A stretch of DNA of 47,134 bases from Verrucomicrobiales bacterium (GTDB lineage Bacteria > Verrucomicrobiota > Verrucomicrobiia > Verrucomicrobiales > DEV007). The notes beneath the pieces are model-generated. The model was not told the origin of the DNA, made no database searches, and worked only from the letters and a program-made list of their open reading frames with translations. The stretch is taken from assembly GCA_028047635.1 (NCBI GenBank), contig JAOFXR010000020.1, positions 1 through 47,134 on the forward strand. The letters run 5' to 3'. Positions 35,115-43,515 of the stretch are shown here, piece after piece. The translations under genes were made by a program, and so were the position numbers. Each line of letters starts with the position of its first letter. Position 1 is the first letter of the stretch.

Positions 35115-36536
35115 ATGACACCACCTTTTTCACGACGCGAATTGCTTCAGCGCACCGGCATGGGAATGGGCGCCCTCGGCATGAGTCCCTTTTTGTCCTC
35201 GCTCAACGCGGGTGACCGATCGCTCAATCCGCTCGCTCCGGGAAAGACTCATTTTGCGCCTAAGGCGAAGCGGGTCATCCATATTTTTGCAAACGGTGGA
35301 CCCTCACAGGTTGATTCGTTCGACTACAAACCGGAGCTCGAGAAATACCACGGGAAGGAAGTTCCCGGCGGGGGCTTGAGGACAGAAAGAAAAACAGGGA
35401 CACTGATGAAGTCGCCCTTCAACTTTTCCCAACACGGAAAGTCCGGCCTGTGGGCGAGTGATCTTTTTCCCAAAGTAGCGGCAATGGCCGACGATCTCTG
35501 CGTCATCAATTCGATGTATGCCAACGTGCCTAATCACGAGCCATCACTGATGCTCATGAACACCGGTGCTGAGCGCGTTAATCTCGTGCGCCCGAGCATG
35601 GGCAGTTGGGTCACGTATGGTCTTGGGACGGAGAACGAAAATCTTCCCGGCTTCGTTTCCCTCTGCCCCGGTGGTGTGCCTATCGTGGAAACCCAAAACT
35701 GGCGATCAGCATTTTTACCAGGAGCTTATCAGGGCGCTCACGTCGACACGAAAAACACGCTCATTTCGAAACTGATTCCCGATATTCGCAATCAACGCAT
35801 GCCCACGGAGATCCAACGAAAGCAACTCGATCTCGTCCAGGAAATGAACCGCCAGGACATTGGCAACGCACCCGTTGATCCTGATATGGAAGCGCGGATG
35901 CATTCGCTCGAACTGGCTTACAAAATGCAGATCGAAGCCACGGATGCATTCAACGTTGATCGCGAACCACAGCACATTCGCGACCTCTACGGCGACACCT
36001 TACACGGACGCCAAATGCTGATTGCGAGAAGACTGGTCGAGCGCGGAACCCGATTTGTTCAAGTGTGGCACGGCGCAGGTCAGCCTTGGGACAGCCACGC
36101 GGAGATCGCGAAGAATCACGGAAGGCTTGGAGCCGAAGCCGATCAACCCATCGCCGCGCTTCTGATGGATCTCAAACAACGGGGCCTACTCGAAGACACG
36201 CTCGTGATCTGGGGCGGTGAGTTTGGAAGAACCCCTACCGTTGAACTTCCAACTCCGGGGTCAAATGCTGCCGACACGAAATTGGGCCGGGATCACAATC
36301 ATCACGGATTCACGATGTGGATGGCCGGAGGCGGAGCCAAAGGTGGTTTCCAATATGGTCAGACTGACGAATTTGGATTTAAAGCAGTGGAGAATCCAAT
36401 GCACGTCCACGATCTCCATGCCACTATTTTACACCTGTTAGGCTTCGATCACGAGAAACTCACCTACCGCTACGCAGGAAGGGACTTCCGCCTAACTGAT
36501 GTACACGGCGAGGTGTTTCACGATCTGATTGCTTAA
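35115..36536 (+). CDS. Tat-exported DUF1501 protein
   Basis: A 473-residue protein with a twin-arginine-type N-terminus: SRRELLQRTGMGMGALGMSP has RR at residues 7-8 and a moderately hydrophobic stretch. The DUF1501 domain (sulfatase/phosphatase-like fold) follows: KRVIHIFANGGPSQVDSFDY, VQVWHGAGQPWDSHAEIAKN, VIWGGEFGRTPT and RDHNHHGFTMWMAGG. The His/Asp-rich signature is in order. The start at 35115 was chosen because the twin Arg follows directly; a longer frame from 34989 overlaps the preceding gene by 106 bp. It forms a pair with the CxxCH/DUF1553 protein 20 bp upstream. Confidence 0.9.
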   Translation: MTPPFSRRELLQRTGMGMGALGMSPFLSSLNAGDRSLNPLAPGKTHFAPKAKRVIHIFANGGPSQVDSFDYKPELEKYHGKEVPGGGLRTERKTGTLMKSPFNFSQHGKSGLWASDLFPKVAAMADDLCVINSMYANVPNHEPSLMLMNTGAERVNLVRPSMGSWVTYGLGTENENLPGFVSLCPGGVPIVETQNWRSAFLPGAYQGAHVDTKNTLISKLIPDIRNQRMPTEIQRKQLDLVQEMNRQDIGNAPVDPDMEARMHSLELAYKMQIEATDAFNVDREPQHIRDLYGDTLHGRQMLIARRLVERGTRFVQVWHGAGQPWDSHAEIAKNHGRLGAEADQPIAALLMDLKQRGLLEDTLVIWGGEFGRTPTVELPTPGSNAADTKLGRDHNHHGFTMWMAGGGAKGGFQYGQTDEFGFKAVENPMHVHDLHATILHLLGFDHEKLTYRYAGRDFRLTDVHGEVFHDLIA

Positions 36537-36546
36537 CCGAGTATAT

Positions 36547-37326
36547 TTAGAGTAAGCCCGCCGTTACTTCTTCCAAGAACCTTTGATGCGCAGCAACGCG
36601 CGTTTCCAAGGCCATTTCACTGGGACTCTCAAAGGTGAAAGTATCCGTAGCATGATGCATCGCGAGCCAGATCGCCTCGGGACAGCCGCCTTCTAGATCT
36701 TCATCAACGACACGCTTCAAATCGGCATCTTTTGTTTCGTGACTAAGCAGGCCATTCTCAAACTCCGAGCCGTCGACCATCGCAGCGGTTTCCCGTCGTA
36801 TTACCTCCGAACAAGCGCTAAGCAATTGATCGCCCCGACTTTGGGTCCTCACGATTTCGTAGAGATAGATTCCGAGAGCGTCGTAGTCCTCGTGCAAATT
36901 GACCGCCAGATCGAATTCCCGATCTTCCAGAAAGTCCTGCCAGCGACCAATCAAAGGAACGTTCTCATCCTGGAAATTTCGATTCAAGTCCATTCCGGAG
37001 TGATCATGACGCGTGTTCTCCACGAACCCGTGAGGATTGAGGCAGGGAAAAATCACAACCGGCTTCGAGTTCAAGATAGCAGGCTCCGTCTCGACCCATT
37101 GCAAAAGAGACCAGGGTGGTGCGCACTCATCACCGTGAACACCGGAGGATACGTAGAGCCCTCCAGCTTCGCATCTAGGAACCGCGCACTGATTTTCAAA
37201 AGCAAACACTTCATAGCCGCCCTCTTCAGAAATAACGGTCTCTTTCAGGTCGAGGTCCTGAGCGATCGTCTTCCAACGCATCGTCAGCTCCTCAAAACCG
37301 TGCCCTGAATGAGTTAACGGATTCAT
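36547..37326 (-). CDS. M14-type metallocarboxypeptidase/deacylase-like protein
   Basis: A 259-residue protein of the zinc carboxypeptidase/aspartoacylase group. The zinc ligands are visible: His64 and Glu67 in SGVHGDE, His145 in NLHEDY, and a catalytic Glu233 in FESPSE. DLNRNF (113-118) matches the substrate-binding arginine. No signal peptide is seen, so it is probably cytoplasmic. The ATG at 37326 overlaps the stop of the esterase gene by 4 bp (ATGA); another ATG at 37332 is possible. Substrate candidates are peptide or N-acyl amino acid. Last gene of a three-gene minus-strand operon. Confidence 0.75.
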   Translation of the reverse strand: MNPLTHSGHGFEELTMRWKTIAQDLDLKETVISEEGGYEVFAFENQCAVPRCEAGGLYVSSGVHGDECAPPWSLLQWVETEPAILNSKPVVIFPCLNPHGFVENTRHDHSGMDLNRNFQDENVPLIGRWQDFLEDREFDLAVNLHEDYDALGIYLYEIVRTQSRGDQLLSACSEVIRRETAAMVDGSEFENGLLSHETKDADLKRVVDEDLEGGCPEAIWLAMHHATDTFTFESPSEMALETRVAAHQRFLEEVTAGLL

Positions 37327-39323
37327 TTCCATGACTCATCGAAAAATCCCGTATCGACAATGCGACCGGGAGATTCTTCATCTGGCAATTGATCCAACCC
37401 AATCACCGCCCAATCAGGCAGCTTCGGATTTTGCTGAGAGTTCGTTTTGTCATGCCCCTCACGAAACGTCAGCCCGCTATTGATCACCACGTAACGCTTC
37501 GGATTGAGCGGATTAGGAAAAATGAAACTTGGAACATAATCCTCACACAAATAAGTCTTCCCACGAAACGTGAACTCCTTCTCATTCCACTCGATCGGCA
37601 GCCGATCAATGATTTCAGCAATCATCGCATTCGACCCCGAATTTCCCCACAAAATCAAATTGGCCGCCTCGATGTCACCGGAGTCGAGGTCATCTGCCCC
37701 ATACTCAACCGCTTTCCCACGCATGAGCGCTTCCCAACGACTCATGAAATGCTCTCGCTCAAAGTTCACCCAACGCGCTAGCGCCGGCGACTTGATTTCC
37801 GAATCGGGCGGCACGACGACAAAGTGACTCATAAAGGCATCGTCGATCGGACCCTGCATTCCCGGGCGTTTTCGAAGCCCCGCAAGTTCTCCCCACTGCC
37901 AGCTATCGCCCTCCTGCTTTAAAGTCAGAAAATCCAGCGCAAAACCGGGATCACTCGCTTTCAATATTTGCCCATTCACAATAACACTGACATTCGATAA
38001 ATCACCCATTGCACTACCACCCGCCTCAAAGGCTGAGACGTTTTCGAGATCGAGAGTCAACTCATGCCTTTCGCTATCCCACTGAGCGATCGCCTTTGCA
38101 CCTGACCAGTGTTGCTGCAGCCCCGTCAATTTTAACCATTGGTAGCCGGGATACCGAAGCGTCGGCGTCTCCCATTGAATTTTCTTCGGCATTTTTACTC
38201 GCCCCTTCTCCCAGGAGTCCTGCAACCACTCCCAAATTTCATCGACCGATTCCTGATTGTATTTGTGCCCCATCTCGGCACCGATGACATGTCGAAGCTC
38301 ATGACCAATCGACTTCAACTCGCGCTCAATTAAATCGGCCGCCTGCTTTTGTTTATCGACGCTGCCCGAATAAGCGAGGACAGGAATATTGAGCAGGTTT
38401 CGTGTGTAAAACGGTACGTCGTAGACTTTCCAAAGTGTCTGCACATACGGAGCAGGGTAATTTTCGGGAGTTAGCTTATTATACTCTTTCGTCTCAGCGA
38501 ATCCCGCTCCGGCATGAACCGCGCAGAACTGATCCGGATAATGAGCACCGATATGCCATGCGCCTGCCCCGCCCATCGAAAATCCGGCGAGAGCAATACG
38601 GTCATCATCGATTTGATAATCCCGCTTCACCGCTTCGATTGCTTCGAACACATCGCGCTCCCCTGCATGTTTCCAGCCGATGCACTGCCTACCGAACGGA
38701 TGCAAAATGATACATTCCTGCTGGTCTTTTACGAACCCACCCAGCGCCTGACTCTTGGCCATACAACGCTTTAGAAAATGCAAATCAGTCACCTTGTCAC
38801 CTCGCCCGTGCAGCCAAACCAGCAAGGGAACCGACCTTGAAAGGTCAAGGTTTTCCGGAACCTCGAGACCATAAGGCTGAAAAGACTCATCGATGGAGGA
38901 CTCGTATCCACGAACAACAAGGCCACGTGATTTGGTCCAGGAAGGGATTTCCTCCTGATCCAGCTCCTCATAACGCTCATCCGCAAGATTCAAGATCTCC
39001 TCAGCGAGAGGAATCTCACTTTCTTTGTAAAACTCACCCCATTTGACCGCGAGCTCGACCGCCTTTACTAGCGCGCCCACATCGGCGACATAAGGATCTC
39101 TGTTCACCTCCCAGATCCGATCTTCGTAGGCAGTGATGCGTGCCTCAAGAGAGGCCTTCAATTCATCAGGAAGATTGATCCCTCCAACCGGAGGTAACCG
39201 TCGCTCAATCGGGGGAATACGCTCAAGATCTTGAGCGGTGACGACAGCGGGAAAGCTCAAACCGAATGCGAGTGCCGTCGCTGCGCCCCCAAGCAACTTC
39301 CCTGCTGTTTTCCAGAACCTCAT
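37323..39323 (-). CDS. Secreted alpha/beta hydrolase (esterase/peptidase-like)
   Basis: A 666-residue protein with signal peptide residues 1-30 (AVVTA-Q). The alpha/beta-hydrolase domain (about 155-360) has an oxyanion-type strand LLVWLHGRGD, nucleophile elbow GFSMGG with Ser249, Asp323 (SGSVDKQKQA) and His353 (GAEMGHKY), fitting a Ser-Asp-His triad. It resembles PVC proteins annotated as phospholipase/carboxylesterase or prolyl-oligopeptidase-like. The region after about 400 is beta-rich and of unknown role, with an Asn/Gly-rich LILWGNSGSNAMIAEII motif. It overlaps its neighbours at both ends (TGATG upstream and ATGA downstream), indicating coupled translation. Confidence 0.75.
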   Translation of the reverse strand: MRFWKTAGKLLGGAATALAFGLSFPAVVTAQDLERIPPIERRLPPVGGINLPDELKASLEARITAYEDRIWEVNRDPYVADVGALVKAVELAVKWGEFYKESEIPLAEEILNLADERYEELDQEEIPSWTKSRGLVVRGYESSIDESFQPYGLEVPENLDLSRSVPLLVWLHGRGDKVTDLHFLKRCMAKSQALGGFVKDQQECIILHPFGRQCIGWKHAGERDVFEAIEAVKRDYQIDDDRIALAGFSMGGAGAWHIGAHYPDQFCAVHAGAGFAETKEYNKLTPENYPAPYVQTLWKVYDVPFYTRNLLNIPVLAYSGSVDKQKQAADLIERELKSIGHELRHVIGAEMGHKYNQESVDEIWEWLQDSWEKGRVKMPKKIQWETPTLRYPGYQWLKLTGLQQHWSGAKAIAQWDSERHELTLDLENVSAFEAGGSAMGDLSNVSVIVNGQILKASDPGFALDFLTLKQEGDSWQWGELAGLRKRPGMQGPIDDAFMSHFVVVPPDSEIKSPALARWVNFEREHFMSRWEALMRGKAVEYGADDLDSGDIEAANLILWGNSGSNAMIAEIIDRLPIEWNEKEFTFRGKTYLCEDYVPSFIFPNPLNPKRYVVINSGLTFREGHDKTNSQQNPKLPDWAVIGLDQLPDEESPGRIVDTGFFDESWK

Positions 39324-40273
39324 CAGATACGGTCGTCCGTGATAGGATCAATCCAGGCATGAACTTTGCCCCCTTTGAGCAACGCTTTATACTCGGTGGG
39401 AAACTTCCCGAAGATCGTGGAAACCTCAAAATTGACCGTCACGGTTTCATAGGTTCCTGCAAATTCGCCACCAATCTTTTCCGTTCCATTGTAGGTAAAC
39501 GACTGTGCCTCTTCCAACGTCACGCTGGAAGCCTCACCGTTGCGGAGGCTCGCCTTGACCGGCCCAATCCGGGGGTCACCGCTTGAGTCAACTTTCGCAG
39601 GCGCTTTACCAAGGAGAACCGCAAGACGCTCGGGATTCTTCGCGAGGGCAGCCCTCGCGGTCGAACGCTTCATTCCCACTTCCGCCTGCTTCTGAGCAAC
39701 GAACTCATTGTAACGAGCCGTGATGCGCTGTTTGAAATCGGTCTTTTCAACCGGCAACACTTCATTCAACGCCGGATTGGCAAGGCTCGTAATCGTCAGT
39801 TCATTTCCCACGAGGCGAACGGGTTTCAATTCAGTTCCCGGAGACAAATTACTCGATCCAATTTTTTGCCCGTTCTCGATGAGATCAAAAGGAATCGTTT
39901 CCGTTGAAGTAACCACTTTGGGATACGCATTCGGTGGAACGTTGCGCCAGCCATCAACAATTGTTTCGAGCGCCAGAATCTCCGGCATGGGATATCGCTT
40001 TTCCAGGAACTGATCCAACTCGGACTTCGGCCTGGGCTTTGCGACAGCCTCTTTCGGCTTACTTACTGGCTTAGCCTTAGCGACGGGAGCCGGCTTATCT
40101 GACTTCTCCTCTGCCTCTGACTTCTCCTCTGCCTCTGGCTTATCCGGCATGAGACTGTTATCGGTTAGTGTCGGGCTGCCTTCGAAAAGGGGCTTGATGT
40201 AGGGTTCATAGCAAAACCAACCTGCAGCGCCGAGGCCACAAATCACGAGAAGTGTTCCGAGAAATCCTTTCAT
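39323..40273 (-). CDS. Membrane-anchored hypothetical protein, first gene of the operon
   Basis: A 316-residue protein (from the ATG at 40273; a second start at 40282 is possible). Residues 4-22 are an N-terminal membrane anchor (GFLGTLLVICGLGAAGWFCY). Residues 45-90 form a Lys/Glu/Ala/Pro-rich linker, which contains a perfect tandem repeat of 18 bp (40101-40136) coding for EAEEKS twice. A soluble C-terminal part has no motif I recognise. It starts the operon with the secreted hydrolase (1-bp overlap, TGATG) and the M14-like gene, so a role in the same export or processing pathway is likely. Confidence 0.6.
   Translation of the reverse strand: MKGFLGTLLVICGLGAAGWFCYEPYIKPLFEGSPTLTDNSLMPDKPEAEEKSEAEEKSDKPAPVAKAKPVSKPKEAVAKPRPKSELDQFLEKRYPMPEILALETIVDGWRNVPPNAYPKVVTSTETIPFDLIENGQKIGSSNLSPGTELKPVRLVGNELTITSLANPALNEVLPVEKTDFKQRITARYNEFVAQKQAEVGMKRSTARAALAKNPERLAVLLGKAPAKVDSSGDPRIGPVKASLRNGEASSVTLEEAQSFTYNGTEKIGGEFAGTYETVTVNFEVSTIFGKFPTEYKALLKGGKVHAWIDPITDDRI
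40101..40136. repeat. Perfect 18-bp tandem duplication in the linker of the anchored protein
   Basis: GACTTCTCCTCTGCCTCT occurs twice without gap (40101-40118 and 40119-40136), in frame, so the linker has grown by EAEEKS without breaking the gene. Confidence 0.85.
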
Positions 40274-40351
40274 AAGTATCAATTAGTACGAAAGACCTGA
40301 AGCGGTCTCCTAAGGAACCGATAAATCCCCCGCCCCATGATTGCAAGCCAC

Positions 40352-40375
40352 GTCACCAAAAGTGACATTTCTTTT
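40352..40375 (+). promoter_or_regulatory. Small hairpin with U-rich tail in the fmt leader
   Basis: GTCAC (40352-40356) and GTGAC (40362-40366) with loop CAAAA are followed by ATTTCTTTT. The stem is only five base pairs. It could attenuate fmt transcription or be a chance feature. Confidence 0.25.
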
Positions 40376-40409
40376 GACCTTCGCTTTTCCCCTGCGTGAT
40401 TACCTCCAC

Positions 40410-41378
40410 ATGCCTCCATCGTTAAAAATCGTCTTTATGGGAACGGGAGAGATCGCGTTGCCGACTCTGCGTGCCCTCATAGAAGCTACGGGACCACTCG
40501 ATCTCGTTGGGGTTTACACCCAGCCGGACAAGCGGGTCGGGCGAAAGCAGCTCATCACTCCTCCCGCGATTAAAATCCTCGCCGAAGAAGCCGGTATTCC
40601 CGTCTTTCAGCCGGAATCCCTGCGAAATGACGAGGCCGCACTGGCAACATTTCAAGGCCTCGAGTGCGATCTCGCCATCGTCATGGCCTATGGGCAACTC
40701 CTACCGCTAAGTGTCATTAAGGCCCCAAAGATCGCCTGCGTAAACCTCCATGCATCACTTCTACCCCGACATCGCGGAGCCTCTCCCATTCAGGCCGCGA
40801 TCCGCGATGGCGATACCGAATCCGGAATCACCCTCATGCACATCGTTCCAAAACTGGACGCCGGTGACATGATTTTGAAAAAGACCATCCCCATCGAACC
40901 AACCGATACCGGAGGCATTCTGCACGAAAAACTCGCCGATCTGGGTCCCGGGTTGATCAGTGATGCAATGCCACTTTTTGAGAAAGGTAAGCTCGATGCC
41001 CAACCTCAGAGCGAAGATCTCGTCACCTACTCGGGGAAACTGGAGCGCGAGCATGGTGCGCTCGACTGGACAAAACCCGCCGCTGAAATTGTACGGCTCA
41101 TCCGCGCCTATGATCCCTGGCCCGGGACCTACACGTATCTAGCGACCGAGTCCGGGAGCAAAAAACTCAAAATCTACCCGCAATCCGTCGTTCTCGATCA
41201 CATGGACGCACCCGCTGGAGCCGTTGTAACGGCGGGAAAAGAACTCATCATCGCCTGCGGGAAAGGAGCCCTCAAGCTGGATGGAGACCTCCAACTTGAA
41301 GGCCGAAAACGCCTCGACCTTGCCAGCTTTCTGAATGGAAACGCCATTCAAGAGGGTATGATTCTTGGAACAACCTGA
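40410..41378 (+). CDS. fmt: Methionyl-tRNA formyltransferase
   Basis: A 322-residue enzyme that formylates Met-tRNAi for translation start. The Rossmann-type N-terminus is LKIVFMGTGEIALPTLRAL, and the catalytic motif is LHASLLPRHRGASPIQ, with Asn (VNLHAS), His and Asp (LDAGDM) in the expected places. The C-terminal tRNA-binding domain follows from about residue 205. The start at 40410 (MPPSLKIVFMGT) was chosen over a TTG at 40341 because homology begins here. The gap upstream has two small hairpins, AGACC-TGAAGC-GGTCT (40293-40308) and GTCAC-CAAAA-GTGAC (40352-40366). Confidence 0.94.
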   Translation: MPPSLKIVFMGTGEIALPTLRALIEATGPLDLVGVYTQPDKRVGRKQLITPPAIKILAEEAGIPVFQPESLRNDEAALATFQGLECDLAIVMAYGQLLPLSVIKAPKIACVNLHASLLPRHRGASPIQAAIRDGDTESGITLMHIVPKLDAGDMILKKTIPIEPTDTGGILHEKLADLGPGLISDAMPLFEKGKLDAQPQSEDLVTYSGKLEREHGALDWTKPAAEIVRLIRAYDPWPGTYTYLATESGSKKLKIYPQSVVLDHMDAPAGAVVTAGKELIIACGKGALKLDGDLQLEGRKRLDLASFLNGNAIQEGMILGTT

Positions 41379-41438
41379 GATTGCCCTTTGAAATTAAGCG
41401 CAGTTAGCGGAGGATAAAGGAATTAAAAGCCTTTTACT

Positions 41439-42152
41439 ATGCCGAGACAATATAAGCGTGTCGTTCTGAAACTCAGTGGCGAGGCCCTCCGTGAGGTAGG
41501 CAGCGAGGACAACATTTCTCCGGAAATCGTCGAGAACATTGCCAACCAAATCAAAGCAGCCCACCAAACCGGGCTGGAGATCGCTATCGTCGTCGGAGGC
41601 GGAAACTTTTGGCGTGGTGCCGCTGCTGCGGGGCGCGGGATGGATCGGTCCACCGCTGACTACGTGGGAATGCTCGCTACCGTCATGAATGCCATCGCTG
41701 TGCAGAGCATGCTCGAAGCCGTCGGTGTTCCCAGCCGCGTGCAGACCGCGATTGAGATGAAAAGCGTTGCCGAACCTTTCATTCGACGCGTCGCGATGCG
41801 TCATCTCGAAAAAGGCCGTGTCGTCATCTTCGGAGGAGGAACCGGAAACCCCTTTTTTACGACAGACACCACGGCGGCACTTCGCGCCAGCGAACTCGCC
41901 GCAGACGTTATTTTCAAAGCGACCAATGTGGACGGAGTCTACGACAAAGACCCGAATAAGCATGACGATGCGGTGCGCTACGAAAACCTCAGTTTCAACG
42001 ATGCCCTCTCGCAGAATTTAAAAGTGATGGACGGCACCGCCTTCACCCTTTGTCAGGACAACGATATTCCCATCGTTGTGTTCGATATGGGTGAGGAAGA
42101 CAATATTAGAAAAGCGCTTACCGGCGAAGCCATCGGCACCGTCGTCAACTAG
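41439..42152 (+). CDS. pyrH: UMP kinase
   Basis: A 237-residue bacterial-type UMP kinase that makes UDP. The amino-acid-kinase fold signatures are [13 protein letters not shown] (residues 7-19), [12 protein letters not shown] and [20 protein letters not shown], with [17 protein letters not shown]. Length and motifs are normal. frr follows after 35 bp, the usual order in many bacteria; rpsB and tsf, often upstream, are not present here. Confidence 0.96.
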   Translation: MPRQYKRVVLKLSGEALREVGSEDNISPEIVENIANQIKAAHQTGLEIAIVVGGGNFWRGAAAAGRGMDRSTADYVGMLATVMNAIAVQSMLEAVGVPSRVQTAIEMKSVAEPFIRRVAMRHLEKGRVVIFGGGTGNPFFTTDTTAALRASELAADVIFKATNVDGVYDKDPNKHDDAVRYENLSFNDALSQNLKVMDGTAFTLCQDNDIPIVVFDMGEEDNIRKALTGEAIGTVVN

Positions 42153-42187
42153 CACGATTAAATCTTTTATCAGATACCCCTAAGATT

Positions 42188-42754
42188 ATGGACACAGAAA
42201 CTTTCATCCTCGAAACCGACGAAACGATGCAGAAAGCAGTCGATTTCGTTTCCCAGGAAATGGCGAGTATTCGAACCGGCAAAGCAAGTCCGGCTCTACT
42301 CGATAACATCAACGTCAATGTCGAAGCCTACGGCTCAACGATGTCGCTGAAACAGATCGCCCTCGTCTCTGCTCCTGAGCCACGTCTCCTCACCGTGCAG
42401 CCGCATGACCCAACAACAATGCAGGACATCGAGCGCGCCCTGCGTGAGTCAAAGCTTGGCATCAACCCCGCTTCTGATGGCCGTATCATTCGACTCCCTA
42501 TTCCTGAGCTTTCAGAGGAGCGTCGTAAGGATCTCGTCAAAATCATCAAGGACATGGCCGAACAAGGCCGGGTTCGTGTCCGCGGCGCTCGCAAAGACGC
42601 AATGGACAAACTCAAAACAGCCGTGAAAAGCAGCGACATTTCAGAGGATCAGTTTCACGATCTTGAGAAAGAAGTTCAGGACCTCACCAATAAACAGGTC
42701 AAAGGCATCGACGAACACTTTGCTGCCAAAGAGACGGACCTGATGACCGTTTAG
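42188..42754 (+). CDS. frr: Ribosome recycling factor
   Basis: A 188-residue factor that splits post-termination ribosomes with EF-G. The three-helix-bundle signature is clear: FVSQEMASIRTGKASPALLD, LSEERRKDLVKIIKDMAEQ and GRVRVRGARKDAMDKLK. Length is normal. It follows pyrH in the typical pair. Confidence 0.96.
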   Translation: MDTETFILETDETMQKAVDFVSQEMASIRTGKASPALLDNINVNVEAYGSTMSLKQIALVSAPEPRLLTVQPHDPTTMQDIERALRESKLGINPASDGRIIRLPIPELSEERRKDLVKIIKDMAEQGRVRVRGARKDAMDKLKTAVKSSDISEDQFHDLEKEVQDLTNKQVKGIDEHFAAKETDLMTV

Positions 42755-42764
42755 AGTCACCCAT

Positions 42765-42813
42765 GTTGACCGCACGGCCTAACCCTCTTGGGTCAACCAC
42801 ACAACCCTGTTGG
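42765..42813. repeat. Dispersed element AACCCTGTTGR, direct copies (copy C)
   Basis: GTTGACC (42765-42771) and GGTCAAC (42791-42797) are an inverted repeat, and AACCCTCTTGG (42781-42791) and AACCCTGTTGG (42803-42813) are direct copies 22 bp apart, between frr and the beta-helix gene. Confidence 0.5.
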
Positions 42814-42816
42814 CTC

Positions 42817-43515
42817 ATGTTTGAAGCTACCGAATATTTCGACCTTGCTGAGACCGAGCACGATACACTTTTCGAGAGCAATGCCCCCGTCTGGACTGCT
42901 CTCGGCCACATTGCCTCGTATCTTGAGCAAAAACTTACTGAAGTCGATGGCGAACTGATTCAAGGCTCCGTTCATCCGACCGCAATCGTCGGGCCGAATG
43001 TTTACCTCGCTGAGGGAGCCGCCGTCGAAGCAAAGGCCGTTATCCAGGGCCCTGCATGGATCGGTGCAGGAACCGTTGTCAGAAGCGGGGCCTACCTTCG
43101 AAACAACGTCATTGCAGGAGAAAATTGCACACTCGGGAATTCCTGCGAATTCAAGAACTGCCTTCTATTCAACAACGTAGAAGTGCCCCATTTCAACTAT
43201 GTCGGTGATGCCATACTCGGACACAAAGCGCACCTCGGTGCCGGGGTAATCTGCTCTAACGTTCGTCTCGACCGACGCAATGTCGTCGTGCGCGGAGCGG
43301 AGGGGCAACTCATCGACACCGGTCTCAGAAAGCTCAGCGCCATCGTCGGAGATCGCACCGAGATTGGCTGCAATTCTGTCCTCAGTCCCGGATCCATTCT
43401 CGGAAAAGACTGTATTCTGTATCCGCTCACCCACTGGCAGGGAGTTCTAGACGACGCTCAAATTGTGAAGACAAAGCAGCCCCAGGACGTCGTCGCACGA
43501 CGGATGAAAGACTAA
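42817..43515 (+). CDS. Left-handed beta-helix (GlmU C-terminal-like) protein
   Basis: A 232-residue protein with hexapeptide-repeat character from about residue 48 to 205: IVGPNVYLAEGAAVEAKAVI, then AWIGAGTVVRSGAYLRNNV, and ending with AIVGDRTEIGCNSVLSPGSI. It resembles the acyltransferase half of UDP-sugar pyrophosphorylase/GlmU proteins, without the N-terminal nucleotidyltransferase domain. The Met at 42817 (MFEATEYFDL) is preferred to 42763, because the 18 added residues fall in the repeat element. It may act on a nucleotide sugar. The stop overlaps by 4 bp the end of the convergent AcpS-LpxL gene. Confidence 0.72.
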   Translation: MFEATEYFDLAETEHDTLFESNAPVWTALGHIASYLEQKLTEVDGELIQGSVHPTAIVGPNVYLAEGAAVEAKAVIQGPAWIGAGTVVRSGAYLRNNVIAGENCTLGNSCEFKNCLLFNNVEVPHFNYVGDAILGHKAHLGAGVICSNVRLDRRNVVVRGAEGQLIDTGLRKLSAIVGDRTEIGCNSVLSPGSILGKDCILYPLTHWQGVLDDAQIVKTKQPQDVVARRMKD

